DNA of 64,000 nt from the NCBI RefSeq assembly GCF_008274625.1, contig NZ_VTRU01000001.1:2282873-2346872 (forward strand), read 5' to 3'. The DNA comes from Chryseobacterium panacisoli (GTDB taxonomy: Bacteria; Bacteroidota; Bacteroidia; Flavobacteriales; Weeksellaceae). Position 1 is the first letter of the stretch. Every line of letters begins with the position of its first letter. The notes under the pieces were generated by a model, which made no database searches, had not been told where the DNA came from, and saw only the letters and a list, made by a program, of their open reading frames with translations. Below are positions 62,531 through 64,000 of the stretch, in pieces. The translations under genes and the position numbers were made by a program.

Positions 62531-63100
62531 ATGAAAATCATTAGTTGCTTTTTCAGAAAAATACGCTTAAAAAAATATGTAAGCAGCATCCTTTTAACGA
62601 TTGGCAGCTTCATTGGTGCACAAACTATAAATGTGGGCGGCAGTAATTGGACTGTAAGTGTACCAACTATTACAGAAGCCGGAACCAACTATGCCGGAAC
62701 GTATGAAAGTGCAACTAATTTGATCACGTTATCCGGTACATTACCCGGGTCTTTCCTAAATCTACTCACAAGTGGAGCAGCCAGAGTAAGTGTGCACCAT
62801 ACTCCTACCACATGGAACAGCAATTTACACCTTTATGCCAAAAGGAGTGGCGGGACAACTAATATCAGCGGACTTTGTCTTGGCTGTACTGCAACTATCA
62901 ATGGTGGCACAACCTATGTAGAAATACCACAAGCTGTAGCTACAGCATTCTTTACAATAAATTTTTCGGGAGTTTTGGGATTGGGTAATAGTGTCACTTA
63001 TTCGGCTATCAACGGGCAGCTTCAAATAAGTGGTGTTTCTGTAATAGTTCCTGCAACAACTTATAACACACAGGTAGTTTTCACGATAGGTCCCAATTAA
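62531..63100 (+). CDS. Third small secreted protein of the cassette (possible tip subunit)
   Basis: 189 residues. A basic n-region and hydrophobic core ending GSFIGA form the signal peptide. The mature protein is beta-rich (NVGGSNWTVSVPTITEAGTNYAGTYESATNLITLSGTLPGSF), shares only loose patterns with subunits A and B, but also ends in a terminal alternating strand (YNTQVVFTIGPN). It has one close cysteine pair (C116, C119; GLCLGCTATI) absent in A and B. Starts 9 bp after subunit B. In fimbrial operons the last small gene is often the tip adhesin; that role is only suggested by position. Confidence 0.68.
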   Translation: MKIISCFFRKIRLKKYVSSILLTIGSFIGAQTINVGGSNWTVSVPTITEAGTNYAGTYESATNLITLSGTLPGSFLNLLTSGAARVSVHHTPTTWNSNLHLYAKRSGGTTNISGLCLGCTATINGGTTYVEIPQAVATAFFTINFSGVLGLGNSVTYSAINGQLQISGVSVIVPATTYNTQVVFTIGPN

Positions 63101-63145
63101 TAACTGTTTTTAAATAGTATTAAAAAATCAAAATGCCATAAATGG

Positions 63146-63174
63146 AAACCGTTTCTTTACTGAAGCGGTTTTTT
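63146..63174 (+). terminator. Intrinsic terminator ending the usher-like operon
   Basis: A 10-bp stem with one G-U pair (63146-63155 and 63162-63171), 6-nt loop and T run. Confidence 0.85.
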
Positions 63175-63179
63175 GTTTC

Positions 63180-63930
63180 TATATGAGTATAATAAGACAG
63201 ATTCCGGCTGCTTTTATCTTATGATCGTAGGTAGACTATATTTTATATAAGATAGGCGGTGTATGAGCTTAAGAATAATAATATTTCAGGAGCCTTTTCC
63301 CGCTATCCATTCATACACCTCACGCTAAAGCTCTCCAACTCTCCAACCTGCAACTCTCCTACGCAAGCTGCGGGGTAACCATTACTATCGGGGCTAGGGG
63401 ACGAGACGGATTATGAATGATGCGTTATGAATTATGAGTGGTGGGATCCGAGATTCGGGTTGCGTGTTGCGAGTTCCGGGGGTTTGCATTACGTTTTCTT
63501 GAGTTCTGCTTAATACAGATTCATTATATTCAATAGAAATGATTTATCCTTTTTTCATCAAAAGCTCTCCATGATCATCTGCGAAAATCCGCGTCCTCTG
63601 CGGTTAAACTAATATTTATTCAATAGGAGCGGGCTTTAGCCCGTTCTCATGTAAAAGCAATATTTCCATATGGCTTCAGCCCAAACTTAGAGTTGATGCA
63701 TCTTTATAAAATTTAAAAGGTATTGTTGAGACTCCTGCGGAGTGACAATTGGGGGGATGGTAAACGGTAATAGTGACAGCAAAGAAAAATATCAGCACTA
63801 AGGATGAATAATCAATAGCATCTATCATTACTGATTACCCATTATTTATGAGTCCCTGTGTTCAGCTGTACTGTATGCTCTGTCCTGTTAAGTATACAAG
63901 CTGTAGGTATATAGATATATAGCTATAAAG
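63180..63930. repeat. Gene-free patch of decayed intergenic repeats
   Basis: No credible ORF. It holds several short repeat types in a row: CTCTCCAACTCTCCAAC (about 63334), GCGTTATGAATTATGAG (63421), GGGTTGCGTGTTGCGAG (63458), CTGCGAAAATCCGCG (63579), the hairpin GGAGCGGGCTTTAGCCCGTTC (about 63626-63646), and ACTCCTGCGGAGT (63730). These resemble dispersed spacer elements of Chryseobacterium-type genomes. Confidence 0.5.
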
Positions 63931-63931
63931 C

Positions 63932-63963
63932 AAAAAAAATCCTTTATCTGATGATAAAGGATT
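63932..63963 (-). terminator. Terminator of an rRNA operon
   Basis: A perfect 11-bp stem AATCCTTTATC / GATAAAGGATT (63938-63948 and 63953-63963) is followed on the minus strand by a T run. It lies ~20 bp past the 5S 3' end. Confidence 0.85.
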
Positions 63964-63983
63964 TTTTAAAAATAAAATAAAAA

Positions 63984-64000
63984 CTGGCGGCGGCCTACTC
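63984..64000 (-). rRNA. rrf: 5S ribosomal RNA, 3' end only
   Basis: The minus strand reads GAGTAGGCCGCCGCCAG at the window edge, the typical 3' end of bacterial 5S rRNA (GAGTAGGnCGCCGCCAG), followed by an A/T-rich spacer and a terminator. The rest of the rRNA operon is outside the window. Confidence 0.8.

Noticed and set aside
1..64000. CRISPR array, prophage, insertion sequence, integrase, restriction or toxin-antitoxin system
   Set aside because: None seen: no regular spacer-repeat structure, transposase, integrase, methylase or paired toxin gene. The tail-collar protein at 24625 is a lone secreted protein, not part of a phage.

Overview
The window is chromosomal DNA of a Bacteroidota species, most likely Chryseobacterium or a close relative in the Weeksellaceae/Flavobacteriia. 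The evidence is the low GC content; many type IX secretion (T9SS) cargo proteins carrying type A or type B sorting tails; two SusC/SusD pairs; a repeated promoter -7 element TAnnTTTG just upstream of start codons; few Shine-Dalgarno sequences; and flavobacterial families (DUF4252, DUF3667, DUF4407, GIN domain, fused IcmF). No insertion sequence, prophage, integrase, tRNA or CRISPR array was seen. The 3' end of a 5S rRNA enters at the right edge on the minus strand.

Layout. 1-5053: two tandem T9SS type B proteins (the first cut by the window edge) and a small exported protein. 5337-8043: three related exported proteins of unknown function, with trmB among them. 8338-10135: rplM-rpsI-rpsB on the minus strand. 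10485-25916: mostly housekeeping and scattered genes: DUF3667 protein, fused isobutyryl-CoA mutase IcmF, Dph6-like ATPase, PLP decarboxylase, beta-lactamase-like lipoprotein, PadR regulator with membrane partner, RNA 2',3'-phosphodiesterase-like protein, M64 peptidase with a partner, ruvC, DUF4407 protein, and a secreted tail-collar protein paired with a T9SS protein. 26000-39441: KTSC protein, M43 metalloprotease, guaB, an ECF sigma/anti-sigma/DUF4252 operon, a GlmU-like nucleotidyltransferase, rpmE type B, a beta-helix lipoprotein coupled to a MazG-like gene, aroA and an exported protein.

39664-57594 reads as a phospholipid and organic-phosphate scavenging region. It holds a PI-PLC-like lipoprotein; a SusC-SusD-(GDPD/alkaline phosphatase fusion) operon; and a second SusC-SusD pair followed by a Tat-exported phosphocholine-specific phospholipase C. 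A short-chain dehydrogenase and an Omp85-like barrel lie between the two SusCD loci. The proposed logic is that lipases and phosphatases release products at the cell surface or in the periplasm and the SusCD pairs import them. Phased TTAA motifs upstream of several of these genes hint at shared phosphate control, but that is inference.

57771-63100 is the most novel-looking part. It is a compact cassette of two paralogous small secreted beta-rich proteins, a PapD/DUF916-like chaperone candidate, a 917-residue outer-membrane barrel with Ig-like N-terminal and carboxypeptidase-regulatory-like C-terminal domains, and a third small secreted protein. The last four genes overlap or nearly touch. A hairpin separates the first subunit gene from the assembly genes. 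The architecture resembles a chaperone-usher pilus operon built from unrelated-looking parts. 63101-63983 is gene-free and packed with decayed short intergenic repeats before the rRNA operon terminator.
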